This document shows positions 52,317 to 60,980 of a DNA stretch of 64,000 bases, piece after piece (position 1 is the first letter of the stretch; each line of letters opens with the position of its first letter). The stretch is from positions 496,001 to 560,000 of the forward strand of contig NZ_AFPU01000001.1 of assembly GCF_000220175.1 (NCBI RefSeq). The letters run 5' to 3'. The translations under genes were made by a program, and so were the position numbers. The notes beneath the pieces are model-generated. The model was not told the DNA's origin and made no database searches. It was given only the letters and a program-made list of their open reading frames with translations. This DNA comes from Nitrosarchaeum koreense MY1 (GTDB lineage: Archaea; Thermoproteota; Nitrososphaeria; Nitrososphaerales; Nitrosopumilaceae).

Positions 52317-53144
52317 TTATCTTTCTAACTCTTTAATTTTTTCCGCTGTGATCTCAGCAGCTCTTCTTCCTGAAAATAGCATTGACCCATATGTTGGACC
52401 CATTCTTGCTAATCCATGTGTTTCAGTCACAGACATTCCTGCAGCTACTAATCCTGGATAAACTTCACCCGTTTTGTTAACTACATGCTCTTCGCCCTCG
52501 TTTACATACATTGGATTCATCCCCTTCCATTCCACTAGCCCTCTATCAACTAGTCGTTTTACTGCAACAGAGTCATGGCCTGAAGCATCGATAATCATCT
52601 TTGCTTCTAATGCAATTGGATCAACACAAGTGATATTTCTTGGTAATGCTGATACTGGCATCCAATTAACAACAATACCGCAAACTCTACCGTTCTTTAA
52701 AACAAGATCATCAAACTTTGTAAGGTTTAGGAATTTTACTCCGGCATCGCATGCTGCCGCAATTAATTTAGAAACTGCATGTGGTCCTGGTGTTAAGTAT
52801 AACCCTTCTGAAACTTTTTTGTATGGAACTCCTAATTCATCCCAAATTTTTTGAGCTGGTTCTCTAACTGTTACTGGATTCATCATATATCCGCCTAGCC
52901 AATAACCTCCTCCAAGGTAATTGTTTTGTTCAATAACTAAAACTTTGAAACCCATGTTTGAAAGATCTCGGCTTGCTGTTAATCCTGCAGGACCTGCACC
53001 GATAATTATTACATCTGATTGTGCCCTATCTATTAGAACTGAATGCCATTCATTTGCAATTGCTCGAGTAATCTCAACCTCACTAACATCTGTGAATATT
53101 TTTGTTGATTTTTCTGCAATAGTAGCTTTTTGCACGAAAATCAA
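52317..53144 (-). CDS. thi4: Thiazole synthase Thi4 with active-site cysteine
   Basis: Thi4 makes the ADP-thiazole precursor of thiamine from NAD, glycine and a sulfur source. The 275-residue protein has V-I-I-I-G-A-G-P-A-G-L-T-A, Y-L-G-G-G-Y-W-L-G-G-Y-M-M-N, D-A-S-G-H-D and G-P-T-Y-G-S-M-L-F-S-G. At the catalytic position the sequence is I-T-C-V-D-P (C173), where sulfide-using methanogen enzymes have His. This suggests a single-turnover Cys-donor enzyme, as in yeast. Followed 23 bases later by the 51508 gene on the same strand. Confidence 0.9.
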   Translation of the reverse strand: MIFVQKATIAEKSTKIFTDVSEVEITRAIANEWHSVLIDRAQSDVIIIGAGPAGLTASRDLSNMGFKVLVIEQNNYLGGGYWLGGYMMNPVTVREPAQKIWDELGVPYKKVSEGLYLTPGPHAVSKLIAAACDAGVKFLNLTKFDDLVLKNGRVCGIVVNWMPVSALPRNITCVDPIALEAKMIIDASGHDSVAVKRLVDRGLVEWKGMNPMYVNEGEEHVVNKTGEVYPGLVAAGMSVTETHGLARMGPTYGSMLFSGRRAAEITAEKIKELER

Positions 53145-53285
53145 GATTCATAGAACCAATTAATACTTTACCACTTTTTTAAAATTAGGATAAACTAATT
53201 CTGAATTACTATGGCAATTTTTAACATGAGGAAAATTCATGTATGGTATTGAACCGTTTTCTCCTAAACTTCCCTATATCAAAAA

Positions 53286-53293
53286 TTTATATC
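53286..53293 (+). promoter_or_regulatory. TATA box of the sulfite/nitrite reductase gene
   Basis: TTTATATC lies 26 bases before the TTG start at 53319, so the transcript would be leaderless or have a leader of only a few bases. Confidence 0.45.
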
Positions 53294-53318
53294 ATAACTC
53301 AAAGCACTTTCTATTGTA

Positions 53319-55127
53319 TTGACAGTAACTGATCTTAAACAATCGTATTCTGACTCTCCCAAGCCTAAAATCAATTGGGCAAGGATTGAAGAAGCTGAAA
53401 ATTTTGCAAATACTGTAAAATTATTCCGTCAGGGTAAATACGACGAAGATAGTTTTAGACGATACAGACTCCAACATGGAGCATATGGCACCAGAATGAC
53501 TAATGACTATGCAATGGTCCGAATTAAATTACCTGCAGGGGAAATCTATCCTAATCAAATTGAAAAAATATCTCAACTTAGTGAACAGTTTTCTATAGGT
53601 AGTGCTCATTTTTCTACACGAGAAAATATTCAATTACACTGGGTAATACTAGAAGATGTTTCAGAAATTTTACGTGGATTGGCCGAAGTTGGTCTTACTT
53701 CTCGCGAAGCATGTGGTAATTCTGTACGAAATGTAATGTGCAGTCCATTATCGGGAGTTTGCCCCGATGAAGAATTTGATTCAACACCATACGCACTTGC
53801 AACTGCAAGATTCTTTTTGAGAAATCCAATGTCTCAGAATCTCCCAAGGAAGTTTAAATTCAATTTTACATGTTGTGAAAAACACGGCATGGTGAGAATG
53901 GTTGATGTTGGATTAATTCCGCAAACTAGAGAATTGAACGGTTCTATTCAAAAAGGATTTAAAATCTTTCTTGGTGGTGGATTAGGTAACAGATCATTTG
54001 TAGGTCATCAATTAGAAGAGTTTACCCCAGAAGAAGATCTTTTGTATACTTCGATTGCTGTTTTGAGAATTTTTGACAGACTTGGCGACAGAAAAAATAT
54101 GGCGCGAAATAGAATGCGTTATCTTGTAAATGATATGGGTTGGGATAAATTCCAAAATTTGGTTCTTAAAGAAAGAGCTATTGTGAGAGCAACTCAATCA
54201 GTTGTAACTAATCTTGAAGTAGATCACACTCCGTCAGTAATTAAAAGACCAATCAAAATATCAGATGAAAGCGGAAGTCCTAATCTTGATGGTTACACAA
54301 GGTGGTTAAAGACAAATACGCTAAAACAAAAACAATCTCCACATCACTCTGTGTTTATCACTTTAGAGGCTGGTGATATCACATCTAACCAATTATCTGA
54401 ACTTGCAACAATCATTCGAGAATTTTCCTCTGAAGGGCATGCAAGAGCTGGTTTTGTTCAAAACATCGCTTTACGATACGTTCATGAAGATGATTTGCCA
54501 CGGTTATACTCAAAACTACTTACTGTAGGACTGGCAAAATCTGGTGCATTGACTATGGCAGCACCCATAGGATGCTCCGGTACAACTTCGTGTAATCTTG
54601 CCTTGACTAACTCTCATAGATTGGCAAAGGAGATTCAGAGAAAATTTCTTGAACTGAAATTAGATCAAGACGACGATTTACGTGATTCATCAATAAAGAT
54701 TAGTGGCTGTCCAAACTCTTGTGGTCAACATGGAATTGCAACAATAGGTTTCTTTGGAGGTGGAGGTAGAGTCGGAAAAGAAATGTTCCCTAATTATCAG
54801 ATGTCATTAGGTGGACGTTCTGATGGTGAAACAATGCTTGGAGTAACATGTCATAGAATACCTGCTAAACGAGTCATCCCAGTAATTTTAAAAATTATAG
54901 AATTATTCAAACAAAACAAAAAATCTGATGATACTCTTAAAGAATGGATTCATAGAATTGTAAACGGAAAAGAAGATTCTGAAATAAAATCTGTTTTAGA
55001 TATGAGAAAAGTTTTGGACCCATTAACAATCCCACCAACTAAAGAAGATGATCCTGACTTTTACAATGACTTTGGAAGTGACTCAAGCTATCACACAAAA
55101 ACAGGAAAAGGCGAATGTGCAGCATGA
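53319..55127 (+). CDS. Siroheme-dependent sulfite/nitrite reductase
   Basis: The 602-residue protein has the duplicated ferrite-like domain and the Fe4S4-siroheme ligands C-S-G-T-T-S-C (C-x5-C) and C-P-N-S-C (C-x3-C) in G-C-P-N-S-C-G-Q-H. R-x-x-x-Q residues for siroheme (T-R-E-N-I-Q-L-H-W) are present. This is the ferredoxin-dependent NirA/SiR type. Sulfite versus nitrite cannot be told; the rhodanese overlap (ATGA) favours sulfite. TTG start. Confidence 0.9.
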   Translation: MTVTDLKQSYSDSPKPKINWARIEEAENFANTVKLFRQGKYDEDSFRRYRLQHGAYGTRMTNDYAMVRIKLPAGEIYPNQIEKISQLSEQFSIGSAHFSTRENIQLHWVILEDVSEILRGLAEVGLTSREACGNSVRNVMCSPLSGVCPDEEFDSTPYALATARFFLRNPMSQNLPRKFKFNFTCCEKHGMVRMVDVGLIPQTRELNGSIQKGFKIFLGGGLGNRSFVGHQLEEFTPEEDLLYTSIAVLRIFDRLGDRKNMARNRMRYLVNDMGWDKFQNLVLKERAIVRATQSVVTNLEVDHTPSVIKRPIKISDESGSPNLDGYTRWLKTNTLKQKQSPHHSVFITLEAGDITSNQLSELATIIREFSSEGHARAGFVQNIALRYVHEDDLPRLYSKLLTVGLAKSGALTMAAPIGCSGTTSCNLALTNSHRLAKEIQRKFLELKLDQDDDLRDSSIKISGCPNSCGQHGIATIGFFGGGGRVGKEMFPNYQMSLGGRSDGETMLGVTCHRIPAKRVIPVILKIIELFKQNKKSDDTLKEWIHRIVNGKEDSEIKSVLDMRKVLDPLTIPPTKEDDPDFYNDFGSDSSYHTKTGKGECAA

Positions 55128-55927
55128 GCCAAGAAAAAGCAATCAAGACAACAACTAACGTCGATTCATTAAGATCTGAAATTAGGGATAAAAGTGTTCG
55201 AGTAATTGATGTACGAAGAGAAGATGATTACAAACAAAGTCATATTCCAACTGCGGTTAATCTTCCACTGGCAAATTTATTATCTGATGATAGTCCAGAA
55301 CGTGTTTTAAAACTTGTAAATTCAATGGGTATAGACGATGAAACTCCCGTAGTTGTTTATGATGATACATTTGGTGCACTTGCATCTAGAGTTGCCTGGA
55401 CATTGGAATATCTTGGTCATTCTGATGTATCTTTGCTTGAAACAACTTTTAGTACGTGGAAATCTTTAGGCTTGGAAAATGATAATCAAGTGCCAAATAT
55501 TCAAAGCAAAGAACACTCCATTCATTTAAGACCTGAAATTTTAGCTACTTCTGATTATCTGGAAAAATCTAAGGATAACTCTGGTGTGATTCTAATTGAT
55601 AATAGAGAGAGGCTAAACTACCTTGAGCAGCACATTCCAGGTGCAATTAATCTTCCATATAGAACGCTTTCAACTCAAGATAAAATTTTACGACCTAAGG
55701 ATGATATGAAACGACTTTTAGAGAATCGTAGAATTTCAGGTGATTCTGAAATAATTACTTACTGTGGTAGTGTGGGAACTCTTTCTGGTTTGGCGTATTA
55801 TGCATTAAAATCTGTAGGGCTACCAAATGTCAAATTGTATGTCCGTTCTTTTAAAGAATGGAAAGGTCTTGAAAAACCCATAGTAAAACAACAAGATGCT
55901 CACTATTGGGATTTATCTGCAGAGTGA
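55124..55927 (+). CDS. Tandem-rhodanese sulfurtransferase
   Basis: This protein has two rhodanese domains, the typical TST/MST layout. The N-terminal domain has V-V-V-Y-D-D-T-F-G-A (Asp in the place of Cys, inactive). The C-terminal domain has the active-site loop I-T-Y-C-G-S-V-G-T. Its ATG overlaps the reductase stop (ATGA), indicating translational coupling. It should handle the sulfur product of sulfite reduction, for example as persulfide or thiosulfate. The C-terminus stops one base before the convergent TPR gene. Confidence 0.9.
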   Translation: MSQEKAIKTTTNVDSLRSEIRDKSVRVIDVRREDDYKQSHIPTAVNLPLANLLSDDSPERVLKLVNSMGIDDETPVVVYDDTFGALASRVAWTLEYLGHSDVSLLETTFSTWKSLGLENDNQVPNIQSKEHSIHLRPEILATSDYLEKSKDNSGVILIDNRERLNYLEQHIPGAINLPYRTLSTQDKILRPKDDMKRLLENRRISGDSEIITYCGSVGTLSGLAYYALKSVGLPNVKLYVRSFKEWKGLEKPIVKQQDAHYWDLSAE

Positions 55928-57046
55928 CTAGGCTATTTCGTTTCTAAGTTTTTTGGTAATTGTCACTTCTACATTATCAAAAAGGTTTAGCATCTTTGTT
56001 TTATTTTCAATAAGATAATCAACCCCTCTGTCTTTTAATCTAATTTTCCATAATCTGATTTCTCTGTGTTCTTCAAAGAATTGCTCAATCATTTGCTCTC
56101 CTGATTTTGTTGGGTCAATAAACACTTCAAAAAGATCCATCGTCTTTTCAATATCTTCTTCTTCTATAGCTTCTCTAACTGATTGTATTGCTTGACTGAT
56201 CTCTTTTAGATTCTTAACAGGTTTTGGTAATTGCTTTTTCGTAATTCCAAACAATCCTTTCTTTTCTTTTCCCATTCTTTCTGCAACTTCACTTGAAAGA
56301 TCATATATTGGAATTTTACTTAGACCGTCTCGTTTTTCATTTTGGATGATTAATCCCTTCTCTAGTAATTTTCTTAATGCATCTTCTGCATCAACTTTAT
56401 CTAGAAACGTCGTCCATACAATAGACCCAATCGTGTGATACCCTTGTCGTATTGATTCTAATACCACGACTTCTACAATTCTTTTAAAACCTTCTTCAAT
56501 TCTGACATTTGCAAAATCTTTATCTCTAATTGATTTTCTTGCATTTTTTACATCAATCTCAATTGAGCGTTTTAATGCTTCAAGTGATTCTGGAACTTGA
56601 TTTACTAGTGACAGAAAACATGCTTTGTTATACCATGCCATTGCATATGTTGGATCTGACTCTACTGCTTTTTCAATTGCATCAAGTGCTTTAGCATAAT
56701 TTTTTTGTTCATAATGAACTAAGGCCTTTAAATTCCAGGCCTCTGGATTGGTGACATCTATATCTAAAATTTTATCATAAATCTTTAGTGCATCATTATA
56801 ATCTTCTAAATGAAATCTTGCATATCCTAATTTCATCAATGTTTCAATGTTGTCTGGCTCTATTCGTAATGCTTGCTCGAAGATATCTGCTGCCTCCTCA
56901 AGCTTTTCGTCTGCCATGAGGTTTACGCCTTTTTTGAATAATTTTTTACGATTATAGTCCGGATCTACTAAGCTAGTCTCAGTTCTAGGTTCTTTTTCTT
57001 CCCCATTGTCTTTATCCTTTGACTTTTTTTGAAATAGTTTCTTCAC
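55928..57046 (-). CDS. TPR-repeat protein with winged-helix-like C-terminal part
   Basis: The 372-residue protein has a basic/charged start, then three to four tetratricopeptide repeats (residues 35-175), e.g. A-A-D-I-F-E-Q-A-L-R-I-E-P-D and A-L-D-A-I-E-K-A-V-E-S-D-P. A winged-helix-like region follows (L-E-K-G-L-I-I-Q-N-E), then a helical end. It is likely a protein-interaction scaffold; partner unknown. Widely met in thaumarchaea. Confidence 0.8.
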   Translation of the reverse strand: MKKLFQKKSKDKDNGEEKEPRTETSLVDPDYNRKKLFKKGVNLMADEKLEEAADIFEQALRIEPDNIETLMKLGYARFHLEDYNDALKIYDKILDIDVTNPEAWNLKALVHYEQKNYAKALDAIEKAVESDPTYAMAWYNKACFLSLVNQVPESLEALKRSIEIDVKNARKSIRDKDFANVRIEEGFKRIVEVVVLESIRQGYHTIGSIVWTTFLDKVDAEDALRKLLEKGLIIQNEKRDGLSKIPIYDLSSEVAERMGKEKKGLFGITKKQLPKPVKNLKEISQAIQSVREAIEEEDIEKTMDLFEVFIDPTKSGEQMIEQFFEEHREIRLWKIRLKDRGVDYLIENKTKMLNLFDNVEVTITKKLRNEIA

Positions 57047-57122
57047 TAGCTCATCTTTGGGCTTTTGTCTAGATAAATACTATCCTTATTTGAGCCTAGT
57101 TCTACATGAATAATTATTTTTG

Positions 57123-57278
57123 ATGAATGTTTTTTTGAGGCTAATTGACTTCACTGGTGATAAAAAAACCGGTTATTTTGCACCAAATACAGAAATACTT
57201 GGAATTTACACAAACGATTATGTCTTCAAGGTTGGAGGTTCATGGTCAAGCCCCATTCAAACAATCTGGTATCTATGA
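57123..57278 (+). CDS. Overlapping 51-codon frame upstream of the collagen-like gene (doubtful)
   Basis: ATG 57123 opens [20 protein letters not shown] and runs on through [12 protein letters not shown] to a TGA at 57276, in the frame different from that of the collagen-like gene and overlapping its first 59 bases. A TATA-like ATAAATACT at about 57074 fits a transcript that begins before this ATG. It may be a real leader gene, a frameshift partner of the collagen-like gene, or chance. Confidence 0.25.
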   Translation: MNVFLRLIDFTGDKKTGYFAPNTEILGIYTNDYVFKVGGSWSSPIQTIWYL

Positions 57279-58827
57279 GGTGCAGATCTTCATTACTGAC
57301 TCTAAACCATCTGTGGACAAAATTAGAACTAAGCAATTTTCTTCACTCTGGAAAGGAAATTTTCATCTTAGAGTAAAGGATGGGATGTTTGCAGAAACAC
57401 TTGGTTCTGACACAAACCCGATTCCGTCATCTGTTTCTGATCTTGATAATATTTGGATTGTAGTAGTTGATCTATTTTCTTCATTACATTCTGTATTTGA
57501 TGTGTCATTTGGTTCTGGCGAAAGTAAACCTGAAAGTAAACCAGAACCTAAACGTGAAACTAAATCTGAACCTGAATCTCCAAAACCACAACGTACTGCA
57601 AAGTCGTCTTCTGATTCTATGTATGGTGCACCCGGTCCAATGGGTGACAAAGGTCCAACAGGTCCACCCGGTCCTATTGGTGACAAAGGTCCAACAGGAC
57701 CCACTGGTCCACCCGGTCCTATTGGTGACAAAGGTACAACAGGTCCTCAGGGTTTTCCTGGTGATAAGGGTCCCCAAGGTGACAAAGGTCCAATGGGTGA
57801 CAAAGGTCCACCTGGAGAAAAAGGAATTACTGGAGATAAAGGAGATAAAGGCGATAAGGGAATTTTTGGTCCTCCTGGAGAAAAAGGTGACAAAGGTTCA
57901 ACTGGTCCAATGGGTGACAAAGGTCCAGAAGGAATACGAGGTCCACTTGGTCCTCCTGGCGATAAAGGATTAACTGGTCCAACTGGCGATAAAGGCCCAA
58001 TTGGATTACGGGGAATCCCTGGCGATAAAGGTGACAAAGGTCCACAAGGTGACAAAGGCGAAAGAGGATTAACCGGTCCAACTGGTCCTATTGGTGATAA
58101 AGGTCCGACCGGACAATCTGGTGTTCAAGGAGAAAAAGGCATTCAGGGTCTTCCTGGACCAATTGGAGAAAAAGGTCCAACTGGCCCTATTGGCGATAAA
58201 GGTCCAATTGGTATGCAAGGTCCAACTGGCGATAAAGGATTAACCGGTCCAACTGGACCACTTGGTGATAAAGGTCCAATCGGACCACCGGGTCTAATTG
58301 GAGAAAAAGGTCCACGAGGTCCTGAAGGTCCTGTTGGAGAAAAAGGTCCACAAGGTCCACAAGGCCCTGCAGGTGCAAAAGGTCTAACAGGTGTACCTGG
58401 TCCACAAGGAGAAAAGGGAGAAAAAGGTCCAGTCGGTCTACAAGGCGATAAAGGATTAACCGGTCCAACTGGTCCTGTTGGAGAAAAAGGTCCACAAGGT
58501 CCACAAGGTCCACAAGGTGAAAGAGGAGCATCTGGACCTTCTGGTGAAGAGGGTCCACAAGGTCCACAAGGTATTCAAGGTCCACAAGGCGAAAGAGGTC
58601 AAACTGGCCCATTAGGTCCACAAGGAGAACGCGGTCCTATAGGCGAGCAAGGTCCAGTTGGTCCTGCAGGACCTAGAGGTCCACCAGGTCCACCTGGAGA
58701 AAAAGGTCCAGCTGGTGGAATGTCAATTGAACAAAAGGCTCTGTTCAAAGAACTTTTAGAAATACTAACTACTAAAAATATCATTAGTACTGAGGACCAA
58801 ATTAAATTAATGAGTTATCTTTACTAA
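57220..58827 (+). CDS. Collagen-like protein (Gly-X-Y repeats)
   Basis: A beta-rich N-terminal domain of about 100 residues ([20 protein letters not shown], then N-I-W-I-V-V-V-D-L) leads to a P/E/K-rich linker. About 121 uninterrupted Gly-X-Y triplets follow, dominated by [12 protein letters not shown] and G-P-P/I, and a 35-residue helical end ([15 protein letters not shown]). K-G-(D/E) pairs can stabilise triple helices without hydroxyproline. No signal peptide is visible. I chose ATG 57220; TTG 57145 is possible. The 58850 gene follows after 22 bases. Confidence 0.85.
   Translation: MSSRLEVHGQAPFKQSGIYEVQIFITDSKPSVDKIRTKQFSSLWKGNFHLRVKDGMFAETLGSDTNPIPSSVSDLDNIWIVVVDLFSSLHSVFDVSFGSGESKPESKPEPKRETKSEPESPKPQRTAKSSSDSMYGAPGPMGDKGPTGPPGPIGDKGPTGPTGPPGPIGDKGTTGPQGFPGDKGPQGDKGPMGDKGPPGEKGITGDKGDKGDKGIFGPPGEKGDKGSTGPMGDKGPEGIRGPLGPPGDKGLTGPTGDKGPIGLRGIPGDKGDKGPQGDKGERGLTGPTGPIGDKGPTGQSGVQGEKGIQGLPGPIGEKGPTGPIGDKGPIGMQGPTGDKGLTGPTGPLGDKGPIGPPGLIGEKGPRGPEGPVGEKGPQGPQGPAGAKGLTGVPGPQGEKGEKGPVGLQGDKGLTGPTGPVGEKGPQGPQGPQGERGASGPSGEEGPQGPQGIQGPQGERGQTGPLGPQGERGPIGEQGPVGPAGPRGPPGPPGEKGPAGGMSIEQKALFKELLEILTTKNIISTEDQIKLMSYLY
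57640..58716 (+). repeat. Collagen-type 9-15-base repeat region
   Basis: The DNA is a long run of GGT-CCA/GAT-AAA-like triplet blocks, such as GGTGACAAAGGTCCA and GGTCCACAAGGTCCACAAGG. The local similarity, together with small differences, suggests growth by recombination and slippage followed by point change. Boundaries are approximate. Confidence 0.8.
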
Positions 58828-58849
58828 TGAACAACAACGTGAAATACCG

Positions 58850-59134
58850 ATGAGTGAAAATCCAGAAAAAATAGAATTTAAGATGTTAGATTACAAACGT
58901 CTTGAAAATGATTTTGTATCTTTTGAATTAGAAGATGGAACAATCGTGAAAGTGAAAGTTGATTTAGATAGAGTTGGAATCGCTGTTAACTTTAAAAATC
59001 CTGATGGTACTCCTCATTATGCAATTAATACATCAGTAAAGCTTTCGATCACACCTCCTAACAAAACATTTACAGTTCAAAAAAATAATATCAAAGGAAA
59101 AAGCTCACAGCCGCCAAGTCAAATGTTCTCGTAA
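58850..59134 (+). CDS. Hypothetical protein downstream of the collagen-like gene
   Basis: The 94-residue protein has a beta-rich core (F-E-L-E-D-G-T-I-V-K-V-K-V-D-L-D-R-V-G) and a polar, disordered C-terminal tail. No known family is recognised. It lies 22 bases after the collagen-like gene and is probably co-transcribed, so a role in folding or holding that protein is a fair guess. Confidence 0.6.
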   Translation: MSENPEKIEFKMLDYKRLENDFVSFELEDGTIVKVKVDLDRVGIAVNFKNPDGTPHYAINTSVKLSITPPNKTFTVQKNNIKGKSSQPPSQMFS

Positions 59135-59220
59135 TCAAAATTCACAAGAATTGTGTTTTATTTATTTTAAATTCTTTTAAGATCATATGGTATGTTTTTT
59201 GATACCTTTTAATCGTTACA

Positions 59221-59270
59221 ACCAATTCATTCGATTTTAGAATTGGTCTGGTACATTCATAGAATGTACC
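59221..59270 (+). promoter_or_regulatory. Two consecutive hairpins in the leader of the 59307 gene
   Basis: ACCAATTC (59221-59228) pairs with GAATTGGT (59240-59247). Immediately after it GGTACATTC (59250-59258) pairs with GAATGTACC (59262-59270) around ATA, and T-rich sequence follows before the ATG. The second hairpin plus T-tract could be a terminator of the upstream transcript or an attenuator-like leader. Confidence 0.45.
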
Positions 59271-59306
59271 AATTTTCTTTTTATGATAAATATAATATCA
59301 TGCTTA

Positions 59307-60155
59307 ATGACGACAAAAACTATCTTGATGGTATTGCCAATTCTATGTGCAATTGGTCTTTTGTTTACTCCATCTGCAGTATATGCTCATGCCGGACATA
59401 ATCATGGTGGCGGTGGATGTTCAGACTGTAATCCACCTACATTGGGCGTTGATGCAAGTGGGAAAAGACAAGTCTCTGGAGGCATCACTATCAATGGTCA
59501 AACATTTGATGTAGACATGTTCCAACAAGATCTTGATTCTCAAATTCTTCAAATTGGGGAACCTGTAGAAATCACACTGAAAATATATGATAATCGCGGG
59601 TATGATGAACTAAAACATGTTGAGCTGAATCTAGGTCATGAAGAGAAATTCTTGTCTGGAGTAATGGTTCCACATTATCCAGTCACTATTGAATGGAGTA
59701 AGACATTTGATGGAAAAACTACCACAACCGTTTTTGACAAACAAAAACTAGTCAAAGATGTCAGTGTTCAAGTTCTTGACAATAGTCCAATTATTGGTGT
59801 GAAGTTCAATTTTATACCTGTACAACAATTTGACGCAAACACAATTGTCACAAAGATCTGGGATCAAAAGAGAAATGATAATGTGAACTATTTTCATAAT
59901 GTACTAGACATAGTCTCAAATGAACCTACACCTGTTTTGGTAAATTCTGTGAAATCTATGTCTGAAAAAACATCTGAGAAAACCACACAAGAATTAACAA
60001 TCTCCAATCCTCTAATTGACAAAGTAAATCAAGACATCAAATGTAGTGCAAAAGATGTACATTTATTGCGTGCATCAGATAACAGCCCCGTTTGTGTTGA
60101 TGCATACCAAGCTTCAGTACTGATTCAAAATCACTGGGCAATTCCAGCCCAATAA
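59307..60155 (+). CDS. Exported protein with His/Cys metal-binding N-terminus
   Basis: A signal peptide (I-L-M-V-L-P-I-L-C-A-I-G-L-L-F, cleavage after V-Y-A) exposes H-A-G-H-N-H-G-G-G-G-C-S-D-C as the new N-terminus, a likely copper- or zinc-binding sequence. A beta-rich domain of about 170 residues follows, then a linker and a short C-terminal domain with a C-x-n-C pair. I chose ATG 59307; ATG 59283 is upstream. Related small proteins sit next to it. Function inferred as metal handling at the surface. Confidence 0.7.
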   Translation: MTTKTILMVLPILCAIGLLFTPSAVYAHAGHNHGGGGCSDCNPPTLGVDASGKRQVSGGITINGQTFDVDMFQQDLDSQILQIGEPVEITLKIYDNRGYDELKHVELNLGHEEKFLSGVMVPHYPVTIEWSKTFDGKTTTTVFDKQKLVKDVSVQVLDNSPIIGVKFNFIPVQQFDANTIVTKIWDQKRNDNVNYFHNVLDIVSNEPTPVLVNSVKSMSEKTSEKTTQELTISNPLIDKVNQDIKCSAKDVHLLRASDNSPVCVDAYQASVLIQNHWAIPAQ

Positions 60156-60166
60156 TTTTTTTTAAT

Positions 60167-60910
60167 ATGACTTCTAAATTATTTCTTATTTTTACCGTGG
60201 TGTTTTTTGTATTTGGAATGTTTTCTACCGCATTTGCCCATTCTGCAAAAGTTGTAGGGGATTTTAAAATAGAAACAGGTTGGGAAAACGAACCCCCTTT
60301 GGTGGGAATGGATAATGCAATAGAGATCATAGTGTCACTTGCAGAAGAATCTGATAAGCTGATCTACGACATGGTTTTTTTTAATAAGATCGATGATTCT
60401 ACAGACAAAGCAACTGAAAAGCATCTTTCAGGACTTGCAGATAAAATTGAAGTAAATATATCTACGGGTGGATCAAAAACCTTTCTTTTACTAGAAGAGA
60501 ATAAAGAAAATTTGGGTGTGTATCATGCCAAATTCGTACCTACTAATCCCGGAACACACACAATTCATTTGTATGGCATTATAAAGAATCTAGAGTTTGA
60601 GATGACATCCCAAATTGAAGCAGTAAAAATCTCTGACAGCGCACAAATTCCTGATTGGATTCGAAACAATGCAAAATGGTGGTCAGATGGAGCAATAACA
60701 GATGCGGATTTTGTTAAAGGAATACAATTTCTAGCACAACAAGGTATAATCAAAATAGAACAAACAACAGAATCTTCTATCGTATCTCAAGAGATACCTC
60801 AATGGATTCGAAATAATGCAAAATGGTGGTCAGATGGAGCAATAACAGATGCGGATTTTGTTAAAGGAATACAATTTCTAGCACAACAAGGTATAATCAA
60901 AGTTTCTTAA
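60167..60910 (+). CDS. Exported protein with two thaumarchaeal WIRNNAKWWSDG repeats
   Basis: Signal peptide (L-F-L-I-F-T-V-V-F-F-V-F-G-M-F-S), then an N-terminal beta domain starting H-S-A-K-V-V-G-D-F-K-I-E-T-G-W, which resembles YtkA/CopC-like metal-binding folds. Two C-terminal repeats follow of the form W-I-R-N-N-A-K-W-W-S-D-G-A-I-T-D-A-D-F-V-K-G-I-Q. This repeat is typical of exported thaumarchaeal proteins and may be a peptidoglycan-free cell-surface or ligand-binding module. The gene lies 11 bases after the 59307 gene, likely one operon. Confidence 0.75.
   Translation: MTSKLFLIFTVVFFVFGMFSTAFAHSAKVVGDFKIETGWENEPPLVGMDNAIEIIVSLAEESDKLIYDMVFFNKIDDSTDKATEKHLSGLADKIEVNISTGGSKTFLLLEENKENLGVYHAKFVPTNPGTHTIHLYGIIKNLEFEMTSQIEAVKISDSAQIPDWIRNNAKWWSDGAITDADFVKGIQFLAQQGIIKIEQTTESSIVSQEIPQWIRNNAKWWSDGAITDADFVKGIQFLAQQGIIKVS
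60656..60754 (+). repeat. First copy of a 99-bp coding repeat
   Basis: Bases 60656-60754 match 60803-60901 at all but one position by eye (AACAAT versus AATAAT). The high identity shows a recent tandem duplication inside the exported-protein gene. Confidence 0.85.
60803..60901 (+). repeat. Second copy of the 99-bp coding repeat
   Basis: See the copy at 60656. It encodes the last WIRNNAKWWSDG unit and ends just before the stop codon. Confidence 0.85.
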
Positions 60911-60980
60911 TCTAATTTTCTACTTGTCATAATTTTACTTGATACATTACAATAATTCGTTTTTATTATGAATTAATCCA

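Noticed and set aside
53145-53318. TPP riboswitch between thi4 and the sulfite reductase gene
   Set aside because: The CUGAGA and ACCUGA elements of the TPP riboswitch are not present on either strand.
57467-58784. Several long open frames on both strands over the collagen-like gene
   Set aside because: The triplet repeat keeps all frames open; only the Gly-X-Y frame has non-repeat domains at both ends and a plausible start.
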